In this document: positions 28,401-38,325 of the stretch, one piece after another
How the letters are laid out: each line of letters opens with the position of its first letter
Position numbering within the stretch: the first letter of the stretch is position 1
NCBI RefSeq assembly: GCF_964204645.1
Contig: NC_134028.1
Location: forward strand, 11,883,001-11,947,000
DNA: 64,000 nt
Reading direction: 5' to 3'
Origin: Tubulanus polymorphus
Lineage: Eukaryota; Nemertea; Palaeonemertea; Tubulaniformes; Tubulanidae
Program-made: the position numbers and the translations under genes
The notes under the pieces: generated by a model
Database searches by the model: none
Told to the model about the DNA's origin: nothing
The model's input: only the letters and a program-made list of their open reading frames with translations

Positions 28401-30497
28401 ATTTGCTTCATTCATAGCATTATATTCTTCTATTTCTTGATTAATTGTACCCAATTTCTTTGATAATTGTTTTATAAATAGATGGGTATCATAGCCTGAT
28501 AAATTATGAAATAATATTGGTACGAAATTAACTTTCTTAGCTTGTAAATTGCAATCTTCATGAGCAGCTCCACGATATTTTGAATTTAAATGATCATGAT
28601 CTCTAACTTTTTTATCAAATGCATAAAAACGTTTTTCACAATAACAACAATGAGTTGCATAATTAAAATCAATTTCATCTTCTTTTGTCATAACTATTCT
28701 TTTATTTTTGTTTAATAATTTTGCAAAATCACTTTCTAATTCAATCATTTTATCACAAAAATCATTAACTACATTTTCACCTCTAAAAGAAATATATTGA
28801 CTTTCATATAATTCGGCATAATTTGATTTTATGTAAATTCCATAAGCAGCAGCTCTTTGATGAACTTTTTTAATTGTATTTATAATTGGTGGGTCTTGAA
28901 TTATATCTTCATTTAATTCACTTCCTTTATCCATTGATTTTAATAATTGCTTTTTGTTATATATTTCTTTTCTATCTTGATCAGTTAATTCTTTATTCAA
29001 CGATTCAAAATCCCCATAAATTACAAATGGAACAATATTTTTAAATTTATGATTAGTAAATTTCAATTTATAATCTTTTTCTGTTGGCATTATTAATTTA
29101 CAAAAATCTTTATTATCACATAATTCTTTATGTTTTAATAATGTATTCTCAGCCATAAATTTAGATAAACATTTTCTACATAGATAAATTTTACGATGAT
29201 GATCACTTTCTGTTCTAAAGAATAAATCAATTTGTTTTAACCACATACAATGTTCATTTTCATCTTTTTTGTAATATAACAAATCTATAGCATTTTCATC
29301 ATCATAATATTCTGTTAAATATAAAGCTTCTAATGTATAATCTTTAATATTTTCACCTTTTGTCTTTGGTAATTGCATTAATTCGAATACATTTATTTTT
29401 AAATTATTAATTTTTTCTATTTTAGGAATCATTTTTATAGTTACTGGATATTGATCAATTTTATATAATGTTTCATATTTCCGATAATCTGTTATTCTAC
29501 AAACATTTTCCTGTGTTGGATGTAAACAACTAATAATTGACCATAGAAAACATTTATTATCTTCATTTTGAACATTTATTACTGCTTTTGTTGTAAACGG
29601 TAATTTGATATAACTTGATGCTTTCATATCCTTTTCTGTTGTAAAGTTTGAATCATTTTTAAACATTTTATTACTTTTTGATGTTTTATTCCTTTTTGTA
29701 TTATAAACATTTAAATCTAAATATATAATTTCATTCAATGTTAAACCAGAACCCTCAAAATATCTTTCTTCAATATGACGTTTAAATTCATTTAATATTT
29801 TTTCTAACTTCTCTTTTATTTGTGTTTTTGAAATTATTTCTTCAGAGTGTGTTTGAATATTATAATCCATTTTTTCTTCTGACTTTATAAAACTTACTTT
29901 CCCAGAGATACTAATTTTTGGATATTCAACATCTGTTATCAAATCTAGTAATTTTTCTATTATTTCATTAAATGTACTATAATCTTCTATTGTTGTACCT
30001 TTAAAAAATCTAAATATAATAGCTGCAGGACCAATTTTACTATGTAATGTTTCTAAGATTTCAATTGTATCTTTTATTTCTAGTGAATCAATATAATTTC
30101 TAACATTTTCCATGTAAGGTTTATTTGAAATGGATTTAGTTTTTGAAGTTGATTCTTTTACTTGTTGAGGTTTATCATCAAAATAATCTATTCCTAAAAT
30201 ATTATTTCTCAAATTTTGATGGTGTTTTTCTGTTTCGAGATGTCTATTATAATTCCTTTTTGTTATAAATTCATCACAAACTTCACATTTTATTTCATTC
30301 ACATTCATATTTTCTAATCGTTCTTTTCTTTCATTGGAATTTTCTGGAGTTTCAAAATCTATTACATTTTTTATATGATTTGCAGTTTTTTCATGTCGTG
30401 TTTTATTAGATGTATCGATGTATTTTTTACAATAAGGGCAATAATATTGATTTTTATTGATATTATTGTTTTCTAGTTGGTGTTCATTCTCCCCCAT
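25434..30497 (-). CDS. polB: Protein-primed-type DNA polymerase B with in-frame intein
   Basis: 1687 aa, or 1332 without the intein. Order: two C2H2 fingers (about 18-41 and 68-94); a domain with NKCFLWSIISCLHP and a later EHCMWLKQIDLF (Cys and His spaced like a papain/OTU-type protease); a further C-x2-C...H...C finger. ExoI YGDFES lies near 490. An endonuclease-VII-like insert follows (CYCEK, VRDHDH, RGAAHEDCN; about 615-645), then ExoII FHNLSGYD near 666. ExoIII is YLKSDVMILAD. Polymerase motif A is DANNLYG (about 917), motif B NNSFYGKT (about 1084), and motif C is split by the intein. The start lies in TAAATG next to the right TIR. It replicates the linear element. Its stop overlaps the end of the plus-strand gene by four bases. 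Confidence 0.95.
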   Translation of the reverse strand: MGENEHQLENNNINKNQYYCPYCKKYIDTSNKTRHEKTANHIKNVIDFETPENSNERKERLENMNVNEIKCEVCDEFITKRNYNRHLETEKHHQNLRNNILGIDYFDDKPQQVKESTSKTKSISNKPYMENVRNYIDSLEIKDTIEILETLHSKIGPAAIIFRFFKGTTIEDYSTFNEIIEKLLDLITDVEYPKISISGKVSFIKSEEKMDYNIQTHSEEIISKTQIKEKLEKILNEFKRHIEERYFEGSGLTLNEIIYLDLNVYNTKRNKTSKSNKMFKNDSNFTTEKDMKASSYIKLPFTTKAVINVQNEDNKCFLWSIISCLHPTQENVCRITDYRKYETLYKIDQYPVTIKMIPKIEKINNLKINVFELMQLPKTKGENIKDYTLEALYLTEYYDDENAIDLLYYKKDENEHCMWLKQIDLFFRTESDHHRKIYLCRKCLSKFMAENTLLKHKELCDNKDFCKLIMPTEKDYKLKFTNHKFKNIVPFVIYGDFESLNKELTDQDRKEIYNKKQLLKSMDKGSELNEDIIQDPPIINTIKKVHQRAAAYGIYIKSNYAELYESQYISFRGENVVNDFCDKMIELESDFAKLLNKNKRIVMTKEDEIDFNYATHCCYCEKRFYAFDKKVRDHDHLNSKYRGAAHEDCNLQAKKVNFVPILFHNLSGYDTHLFIKQLSKKLGTINQEIEEYNAMNEANVRKYDFKLLAKTSENYISFQFGCIRFLDSYRFLASSLDNLSKSLVDNDFIITRYYYPNDQDFKLLRYKGAIPYSFYKTHDDFNVTELLKDQFYDKLKEEYVKDEVFNRTLNIWNHFKMKNHGELVDLYLKSDVMILADIFEKFREVNLNHFNVDPCYCYSSPGLTWQCGLKYTNVELDLLKEPDMVLLFEKSIRGGISGVMGDRYFKANDEYKLLYIDANNLYGWAMMQPQPYKNFILTEVENGDKTDWESAIISLKDEAPIGYFFVVDLEYPENIKFKTRNLPYCPEHLTVDDSYLSEYQKKIKPKDHVFTEKLILTQNNKYNYIVHYRMLKFYLKQGMKLKKVHRYIEFNQSKWLEKYIDFNTQQRTISKTDFEKDFFKLMNNSFYGKTCENIRNRNDIELVNNSERLRHLQSSLRHLGNKRFEDYLTAVKLKRTSMKFNKPIFIGSTVLEISKLLMYDFYYNVLQPLFGEKHIEILYFDSVTADTPILLKYNNQILIRRISEIIPNQNKSYISYGEKELIQINGLMDVWTRNGWKKLKNIIRHKTNKKIYRVRTKLGFVDVTEDHSLIKRNGDEIKPTDIKIGDELLHKRFFQRMNHMSFDEIIDNIYNIEPETLEEKEYFIKGFFMGDGSAGVYKYVWGNKYCWYLCNQDLKLLERIKKFCEEVYSHKTFRIMDVMKSSAVYRILVNNPKDFAIEYNDEFYIHAIVKSNTSTKEKIVPDYILNSEYNLRKWFFIGFYAADGTKKFIKDKTITFAQKGKVAISGLNVLCSSLGFNMNIELIKSKPNCFNLRHVEKELTEEVKDLFEIYNPTDYVYDLSTDDGTFNSGFPLIQKNTDSYILKIKTNDITKDLKTLKHHFDFSNYPKDHELFSNDNKKIPGKFKDELEGDEMIEFVGIRSKMYSYRTKDHEAKKLKGITKHVVDKHIEFQDYIKCLYKSIVMKNKMNCLRSEDHEMYINEVEKTSLNPFDDKRHILDDGIKTLPYGY
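25890..26954 (-). other. LAGLIDADG intein in PolB motif C
   Basis: 355 residues (1182-1536 of the ORF), inserted between Asp and Thr of the YFDTDS catalytic motif. The N-terminal block begins with Ser (SVTADTPILL). Block B is VTEDHSLI with the Thr and His. Endonuclease blocks are GFFMGDG and GFYAADG, each with an acidic catalytic residue. The C-terminal block ends with Asn and is followed by Thr (+1). The residue before the final Asn is Lys rather than the usual His, a known but less common variant. Because the insert removes an essential motif, PolB works only after splicing. The homologous position in copy 2 (36872/36873) has no insert. Confidence 0.93.
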
Positions 30498-30582
30498 TTA
30501 TTAGGAAAAAAAATTACTTGTGGTGATGAGTGGTGTCTCGTCCTCTCGTCCTCTGATCTGAAAGCCACATATTCTAATTACT
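30498..30582 (-). repeat. Right terminal inverted repeat of copy 1
   Basis: Complement of 14126 onward, without the extra tandem unit found on the left. It ends CTAATTACT, giving the CT terminus. It carries the T-run and CCTAATAAATG start context for PolB. Confidence 0.93.
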
Positions 30583-30588
30583 AACGCT
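30583..30588 (+). repeat. Right target-site duplication AACGCT of copy 1
   Basis: Identical to 14120-14125. Host segment L2 continues from here (AAAACCGG...), matching L1 after its single AACGCT. Confidence 0.95.
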
Positions 30589-30977
30589 AAAACCGGTTTA
30601 AGAAATACAGATTCTAGCAACGTGCTTATGACGCAAGCCCAAATGATAGTTTAGCCAATAACGCCCTGATGCGCGAATCGCTAGCGCCCACATTGTAGAG
30701 ACACAAAGCGCGTATTACAGCGAATATATATACCAAACATCAGAGATATCGATCGAGTCTGCGACCGCCAAGATCCCATTTTTATTTTTATATTGGTTTT
30801 TGTGACGGTAAAAGAAAGAATATGCTCAAGGCATCAAACGAAGTCGAAATGGACGCCCAATCCTTTATCACAATACATCTACTATATTTCAGGAGCAACT
30901 ACTACCATGTCGAGTGAATGTCGCAACCACGGATCATAAATAAATAACATTTCAAGAGAACGTGCCTATGAAACGTT
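30589..30977 (+). repeat. Duplicated host segment L2, right part, with 0.25-kb insertion
   Basis: 30589-30691 and 30945-30977 match L1. Between them lies about 250 bp not present in L1 (30692-30944), of unknown type. The segment ends in AACGTT, the target site of the palindrome in both L1 and L2. Confidence 0.75.
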
Positions 30978-31165
30978 AGTAATAGGGAATATGGGGGTTC
31001 AGATCAAAGGTCGAGAGGTCGATTCCGGAGAGGGAGCATGAGAAACGGCTACCACATCCAAGGAAGGCAGCAGGCGCGCAAATTACCCACTCCCGGCACG
31101 GGGAGGTAGTGACGAAGAATTCGCCCTCCCAACCTTTAATCTGAACCCCCATATTCCCTATTACT
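30978..31165. repeat. Terminal palindrome of copy 2, with rDNA at its centre
   Basis: Starts AGTAATAGGGAATATGGGGG and ends with the complementary CCCTATTACT. The outer arms of about 40 bases match the solo palindrome at 13789-13930. The AT-rich inner stem seen there is replaced here by a piece of 18S rRNA gene. Confidence 0.85.
31019..31116 (+). pseudogene. 18S rRNA gene fragment captured in the palindrome
   Basis: About 97 bases match the highly conserved eukaryotic 18S segment around ACGGCTACCACATCCAAGGA and AATTACCCACTCCCGGCACG, ending at GTAGTGACGAA, with one difference seen (GAGCATGAG). It is too short to be functional. Confidence 0.93.
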
Positions 31166-31224
31166 CTTAAAATATTAATCTAATAACTTCTTAAATCAAT
31201 TTTAATAAAAAATTGGATATTAAA
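31166..31224 (+). promoter_or_regulatory. Conserved upstream region of the palindrome-proximal gene
   Basis: CTTAAAATATTAATC, then AATAACTTC, AATCAATTTTAATAAAAAAT and GATATTAAAATGG. The same blocks precede different genes next to the palindromes at 52721-52800 (HNH gene) and, inverted, 62204-62298 (SKQ-type gene). The last part also occurs before the SKQ gene at 38300 and before PolB at 60232. This start context (ATTAAAATGG) differs from the TATAAATG context of the structural genes. Confidence 0.55.
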
Positions 31225-31482
31225 ATGGAAGCAAATAAGTACTACTGTTCAACATGTAAAATTGATATAGATAAATCTAAATAAGCAAGACATAATAAAA
31301 CTAAAACACACTTAGAAAATAAATTAAAGTTAGAATATAAAGACGATATATTAGAAACTATATTAGAAGAATTGAAGAATGAAAAAGAAATATACAAATG
31401 TGATACATGTAATCAATCACTCAGTGATAAAAGATATTATAAAGAACATTTATAATCTAAAAGTCATATTAGAAATATCAAC

Positions 31483-32300
31483 AAGAGCCCCAAGGGGCAC
31501 AATGGCCAGCCTGTCAGATTTGCTTTTTATAAATGATGTAATCTGTGGGTTATATTTATCAATATACACTCCCTGCTCAATATCATTTACATAGTAAAAT
31601 CGTGTGTTAACACAGACAGCAGGAACGAATGTAATATAGAAATACTAAGTTATTGTATTGTTCAACGCCCCCTGGTGGCCATAAAAAAAACCAATGAGCT
31701 TGAAACTCACCTCGATCATAGAACATGTCATGAGCTACAACTTTCCAATTGATTATAGTAGCAAAGTATGCTTAAGTATCAATTATGATGTGGAAAAACT
31801 TTTTTTCCACCTACGAATGAGTACTGATGACCCCAAGATGGCTGCCAAGTGCGTCATAATTGCCTGGTCAAAAATACCCTCTCGGATATAAAAGATCCCT
31901 TTCCAAAGAATACCCATTACAAATTGCAATGAAACATGGCGCACCATTAGAAAGCTACAGTACTCAGAATTCAGGCCAAAATTGACATTTTTGGGAACAA
32001 AAAAGGTCACAGTACGGCCATCTTGAGTCCGATCGACTCTATTTTTCTCATGCCGATGGGCCCTCGGGGGATACAAATATATACGAATGATCAAGGTTAT
32101 TGATAAAAGTGTCTTCAAAATTTCCCTCGAAAACTTCAAAAATGTGTAAAAAGTGCTGATTTTGGCGAACAACAATGGCTGCCAGTCGGCCATCTTGAAT
32201 CTGACAGGGCTAGTTTTTGGCCTGAAGATGTGTCTAGGGTAGATACACGTATAAAACAAATATCAAGACATTACCTTGAAGCGTCTTCAAAACTTTGGAA
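31483..32300 (-). repeat. Dispersed repeat R1, copy b, inserted in the PolB pseudogene
   Basis: Inverted homologue of 5740-6715. Together with the next stretch it makes up the first insertion (31483-33718) that splits the PolB pseudogene between its second zinc finger and the NDILG segment. Confidence 0.65.
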
Positions 32301-33718
32301 CTCTCACGAACTATCTAGATGGTTATCTCTCGACCTCAATAGCTTCAAGACCCATCTCAAAACAACTTTGTTCCATGCAGCATACCATTAACTCTCGGAA
32401 AGCGAATTGTATTTAACATTTTTTTGGCAGAATAAAATTTGATTGAATTTTCAATTCGGGCACATGGCTAATTAGCATATCAAGGTCATACACCCGATTT
32501 GGTAAAACCTTTTTTTCGCGAACCTTGCGCAATTGTCAAGGATGAATTTTCTGTAGAGCAAATAAAAATTCCTCCCAAACACCAAATCAGCTAAAGATTT
32601 CATAGAAATCGATCTTGAAATACAATTTTAAATCTTAAAATAAAACCCGGAAGTAAAACAGTAGACGATACCGCGGATTCACGTGAACACCTGATTTCTG
32701 TTAACGAAATGTTGGTTGTGACAAAATTGTTCAGACGGTTTTAGGTGGTAATAAGTACGGAAACGTAACGACCATGGTCGACTTATTCGATGAAATCAGG
32801 CCTATGTGATATCCAAATTTTGACTTTTTTATTCTCCAGACCTCCCTGATATAGAAATAAAAAAGTTTGGTGGTACGAAAGTGCAATCACAGCGCCGACG
32901 GGGACAGAGCCGTGTCAGAGATCGGCGGAATGAAAATTGAGGTGGACGAACACGAAGAAGTAGGCTATTGCGCTACTTGAATCACGAAAACTCCAGGCGC
33001 GGCCCCGACGCTTTTCGTTGATTAAGTAATACAAATATCATGCAATGGGTTTTCACAATCTACCGCTGGTATTTACCGGATTTCAATATCACTCCAAAAT
33101 TCAAAGAAACCTCGAAATATCGAACCGGAACACTTCCGGTAGATATCCGCGGCTGCCCAACCGGGAAACTTATTTGTTTCAATAGATATTGATAGGATCC
33201 ATCATCTTCACCCGTCAAGGGATTCGAACCCACTAAGCTAAAGCCATGCCAGAATCGGGTCGGGCCAATCACAGCGCTTGTAACAAACCACATTAGGCTT
33301 CTGTGGAATTTCCCAGTAAATGGGCCAATCAGCGAAAACGTAGCGAACGCGGAAGTATTGTCGCTTGTTGATACATGACGTCATGCGCAAAAGCGCCAGT
33401 AATGAAATCGCGATAATTCACGTGAACAGCTGCTGATATTTTCAGATAAACCAATCACAGGGAAGACACAACTTCCTGATTGGCTGATAAAAATTGAAAT
33501 TTTCCCGATTTAACTTTCGTGAAAAATGCAGAAAACATCTTTATTAGACCCTATTTCAAAATTCTGCACGCTACGATTCCGAGAATGGATTACGCTTAAA
33601 TACGTGATTTGTTCGAATATGCCCTCACTTGGCAAGCAAAAGAGCCTTTTGTGTGGAAACCATGTCATTTAAATTCGCTCCATTTGTATAGTAATAGGCT
33701 CAGCCTACGGCTGGCCTA
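32301..33718. mobile_element. Remainder of the insertion in the PolB pseudogene
   Basis: Host-like base composition, clearly richer in GC than the surrounding element. Near 33217-33235 the minus strand reads TAGCTTAGTGGGTTCGAATC, resembling tRNA-type A and B boxes fused together. That suggests a degraded tRNA-derived SINE, but no cloverleaf can be formed. A LINE-like tail (AATAAAATTTGATTGAATTT) occurs near 32433. No gene supported. Confidence 0.45.
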
Positions 33719-36700
33719 ATAATGATATTTTAGGTGAAAAATATTTTGATAAAGATATTGATAAGAAACAGAAGACAATTAAAAGAATAAAAGATAAATT
33801 AAACAATAAAAGACCATACATGGAAGATGTAAGAAATTATATTTATTCATTAGATAATAAAAAAGAAATAGAAATAACTTAAGCATTTAAAAGTGATATT
33901 GGTCCAGCTGCAATTGAATTTAAATTTCATAAAGGCAAAACATGAGAAGAAAATAAAAAACATTTAGAAAATATGAAAAGTATTCTAAGAATAATTACTG
34001 ATGTTGAATACCCTAAAATTAGTTTATCTTCTAAAGTTAAATTTATAAAATCTGAAGATAAACCAATATATAATATAAATTCCCATTTACAACATATTAT
34101 ATCTAAACAACATATAGATGATAGATTAAATAAATGTTATAATGAAATAAAAAGTAAAATAGAAGAGAAATATTTTGATGGATCTGGTTTAATATTTGAT
34201 GAAATAATATTTATGACTTTACGTGTTTATAACACAAAATATAATAAGTTAACTAAATCAAAACCAATTGATGAAAATAATTTATCATATTATAAAGATG
34301 ATAATATTAATGGATCAAGTTATATTAAAATACCATTTAAAACTAATGCTGTTATAAATGTACAAAATTCTGATTATAAATGTTTTCTATGGTCAATAAT
34401 TAGTTGCTTACATCCTGCAACTGATAATATTTGTAGAGTATCAAATTATAAACCATTTGAAAATAATTGTAAGATAGACAATTATCCTGTTAGAATAAAA
34501 AATATCCCAAAAATAGAAAGAGATAATAATATAAAGATAAATGTGTTTGATTTAATCAAATTACCAAAAACAAAAGGCATTAAAATTGAACATTTTACAT
34601 TAGAGCCTTCATAACTATCAAAAGATTATGATTCAAATGGGGTTATAGATATATTATATTATGAGAAACATTATATGTGGATTAAACAAATAGATTTATT
34701 TTTTAGAACAGAAAATGATCACCATAAAATATATCTATGTAGAAAATGTATAACTAAATTCAGTAATGAAAGGGCATTATTAAATCATAAACAATTATGT
34801 GAAAATCATGATTATTGTAAAATAGTTTTACCAGCTGAAAAGGATTAAGTATTAGAATTAAAAAAATATAATTACAAGAATAAAGTGCCATTTGTAATAT
34901 ATGGAGATTTTGAATCACTAAATTAACTGATCAAGATAGATAAGATATATATAATAAAAGAAAGAAATTAAATTCTAATTCTGAAAATGATGTAATTGAT
35001 TATTCAGATCCTCTAATAACAAATACTATTAAAAAGATTCATCAATCAGCTGCAGCTTTCGGGTTATATATAAAATCTGATTATCCAGAACTAATCAAAA
35101 GTGAATATTATCATTACAGAAATGAAAATGTTATCAATCATTTTTGTGACTTATTAATTGAATATGAAATAAAATTTAATGAAAAGTTAAAATGAAAATA
35201 AAGAAATTATAATGACAGAAGAACATAAAAATGAATTTGAGTTTGCAGATGAATGTTATTATTGTGAAAAGATATTTAATTATAAATAAGTTAGAGACCA
35301 TGATCATTTGAATGGAAAGTTTAGAGGCGCAGCACATGAGAATTGTAACTTCCAAGCTAAGAGAATTAACATTGTTCCAGTTATATTTCATTATTTATCA
35401 GGGTATGATGCACATTTATTCATCAAGCAACTGTACCATAAAATAGAAAAAATCAATAATGAAATAGAAAGATTCAAATAGATCAAAAGATAAAATACCA
35501 ACATATAAATTTATAATGTTAGCTAAAACATCTGAGAATTATATATCTTTCCAATTTGGGTGTCTAAGATTCATAGATTCATATAGATTTTTAGGTAGTT
35601 CATTAGATAATTTATCAAAATCATTAGTTGATGATGAATTAAAAATATTAAAGCAACACTATCTAATTAATGATGATTTTCAATTAATGAGGTATAAAGG
35701 AGCAATTCCATATAGTTTTTATAAATCGCATAATGATTTCAATATAACTGAATTATTAAAAGAACAATTCTATGATGAATTAAAAAATGAATATGTTAAA
35801 GTTGAAGTGTATTATAGAACATTGAATATTTGGAATCATTTAGAGATGTTAATCCAAAATATTTCAATATTGATCCATGTCATTGTTATTCTAGCCCAGG
35901 TTTAACTCGGGACTTTGGTTTAAAATTTACAGAAATAAAAATGGATTTGGTAACAAATATAGATCAATTATTATTATTTGAAAAATCTATAAGAGGAGGT
36001 GTTTCGGGTGTATAAGGTGATAGATATTTCAATGTAAATGATAACCCTGGTTATAAGTTATAATGTATAGATGCAAATAATCTATATGGTTGGGCAATGA
36101 TCGAACCACAACCTTATGGAGTATTTGAAATAAGTGAAGTTTTACAACATGAAAATAATGATAAATTTGATTGTAAGAAAAGAATTCTAGATATTGCAGA
36201 TGATTCAGATACTGGCTACTTCTTTGTTGTCGACTTGGAATACCCTGAAGATAAACAATTTAAATCTAGAAATCTAGCATACTGTCCCGAACATAAAACT
36301 GTAACACATGAAGAATTATCAAATTACCAAAAAAGAATTAAACCTGAATATCATATTCATACAGAAAAGTTAATGGTAACTCAGGAAGATGAATATAATT
36401 ATGTAGTACATTATAGAATGTTGAAGTTTTATTTGAATCAAGGAATGGTTCTAAAAAAGTACATAGATATATTTCATTCAGTCAATCTAAATGGTTAGAA
36501 AAATATATAGATTTTAACACCAAACAGAGAACTAAAGCTAAAACTGATTTTGAGAAAGATTTCTTCAAGTTAATGAATAATGCATTCTATGGTAAGACTT
36601 GTGAAAATATCAGAAATAGAAATGATATTGAGTTAGTCAGTAATGGTAAAAGAATTAGACATTTACAAACATATCCTAAATTTATTGGTAACAGAATATT

Positions 36701-37193
36701 TGATAAAAATTTAGCTGCAGTAAAAATGAGAAGAACTTCTATGAAATTTAATAAACCAATTTATGTTGGTGCATCAGTTCTAGAAATATCAAAATTATTA
36801 ATGTATGAATTTTACTATAACGTATTACAACCTCATTTTGGAGAAAAGCATATAGAAATCTTATATTTTGATACTGACAGTTACATATTAAAGATAAAAA
36901 CTAATAACATAACAGATGATTTAAAAACATTAAAACATCATTTTGATTTCAGTAACTATCCAAAAGGTCATGAATTGTTTAGCAATGATAATAAAAAGGT
37001 GCCAGGTAAATTCAAAGATGAATTAGGTGGTGAGGAAATGATAGAATTTATAGGTATTATATCTAAAATGTATTCATATAAAACCAAAACTCATGAAGCT
37101 AAAAAATTGAAAGGTATAACAAAAAGTGTAGTAGAAAAGAATATTCATTTTAAAGATTACATCAATTGTATATTTAATGAAAACGTTAGACAA

Positions 37194-38081
37194 GGTATAT
37201 TTCTAAAAGGAAATATACTGCGACAGGTGGTTTTGCAAAGTCATTAAAAATCAAGATCCTATTGTATCTAAGGATACAATTATTCCGATTTTGGAGAGAG
37301 AGAAGTCATAAAGAATGAATAAATTAATGAAGAGTACAAAATCGGAAGTAACAAACGAACAGTTTAAAAGCGGAAGCACCCGTCGCGATAAAATGAAGAT
37401 TTAAACATTACAAAATCATTATGAAAAACGAAATGAAAATAAACAAATGCTACCGTTGATAGTATTCACGTACAAAATGAAGAATGAGAATAGAAAATCT
37501 AATTGAATACAAGTGACGAGAAGAGCAAAGAGATTTAGACAATCAATTCGGCGGCTTGAAATAAAGAAACTGCTTAAAATGAATAAACTCGAATGCAAGA
37601 TCTTTGCTTTCGAATAATTTGTTAATTACAAGGGTAGACCTAAGGTTCATATAAATCTATATTTTTGAATTTTGAAATCAAGGGATCTAAAAATAGTATT
37701 CATCATTACGGGACGTCGTTTCAGAAATTAATTTTTCAGGGAAGAGCCGATCAGCCATCCAGAAAGGGAATGCGCATCATCCGTGAGTGTCGCAAAAAAT
37801 TATCTCATTGCTAATTAAAGTTGAAAAATAACATGTACGTTGTTTTCTGAATACTAAAAGATTCTTAATTTTATTTGTGTTCTGTCTACTTAATTGCGGA
37901 AATCCGATGTATTTGCAGTACTGGGAACAATAAAGTATTGAATAAAGTAACAATTAAGTATATTTGATGAGTATCAATAAAGTATATTTGAACTTGAATT
38001 TGAGCCCACTAGATGGTGGTATTGGAAGACACCAGGTGGTTCGATCAACTTAATATGCTCCAGCGCCGTGGCGCTGTCGCA
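37194..38081. mobile_element. Second insertion in the PolB pseudogene
   Basis: About 0.89 kb separates two halves that are contiguous in copy 1 PolB. Short inverted termini may be TGCGACAG (37219-37226) and CTGTCGCA (38074-38081). Composition is host-like. No ORF of note and no clear target duplication. Confidence 0.5.
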
Positions 38082-38325
38082 AAAACATAAGATGAAATGT
38101 TTAAGATCTGAAGATCAGGAGATGTTTATTGAAGAGATAGAAAAGGTTAGTTAAAATCCTTTCGATGATAAAAGATATATTTTAGATGATGGCATTCATA
38201 CAGTTGCTTATGGTTGCAATTTAGATGAATACTTAAAGTTCAAAAGAGAAGAAACAAAAGAGAATGAGATTATGAAAAGGATTATTACATGTTAATTCAG
38301 TTTTAATAAAAAATATGTTATTAAA

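Larger units (their letters stand above)
14126..30582. mobile_element. Complete Polinton/Maverick-like element, copy 1
   Basis: A 16,457-bp unit with AG...CT termini, inverted repeats and a perfect 6-bp target duplication. It is strikingly AT-rich against its flanks and densely packed, with gene spacers of mostly 3-30 bp. It encodes PolB, retroviral-type integrase, packaging ATPase, candidate capsid and penton proteins, a candidate late transcription factor and several membrane proteins. Gene order from the left: a 108-aa gene (+), then twelve genes on the minus strand, the transcription-factor gene (+), and PolB (-). Apart from a nonsense codon in the 468-aa gene leader, all ORFs are open, so this is a recent insertion. 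Adintovirus-like provirus would be an equally fair label. Confidence 0.93.
31225..38295 (+). pseudogene. polB: PolB pseudogene without intein
   Basis: Homologous along its length to the copy 1 polymerase but with many in-frame stops (the first about 19 codons from the start) and frameshifts. It also carries two large insertions (31483-33718 and 37194-38081). Legible pieces: N-terminal finger (YYCSTCKIDID), the NVQNSDYKCFLWSIISCLHP domain, ExoI GDFES, the DHDH/RGAAHENCN insert, FEKSIRGGVSGV, NNAFYGKT and the uninterrupted YFDTDS at about 36864-36881. The C-terminus runs some 19 codons beyond that of copy 1. The many lesions indicate an old, non-functional copy. Confidence 0.92.

Noticed and set aside
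33181-33280. Possible tRNA gene (GGTTCGAATCCC box)
   Set aside because: A-box-like and B-box-like sequences are fused without the normal spacing and no cloverleaf can be drawn; at most a SINE remnant.
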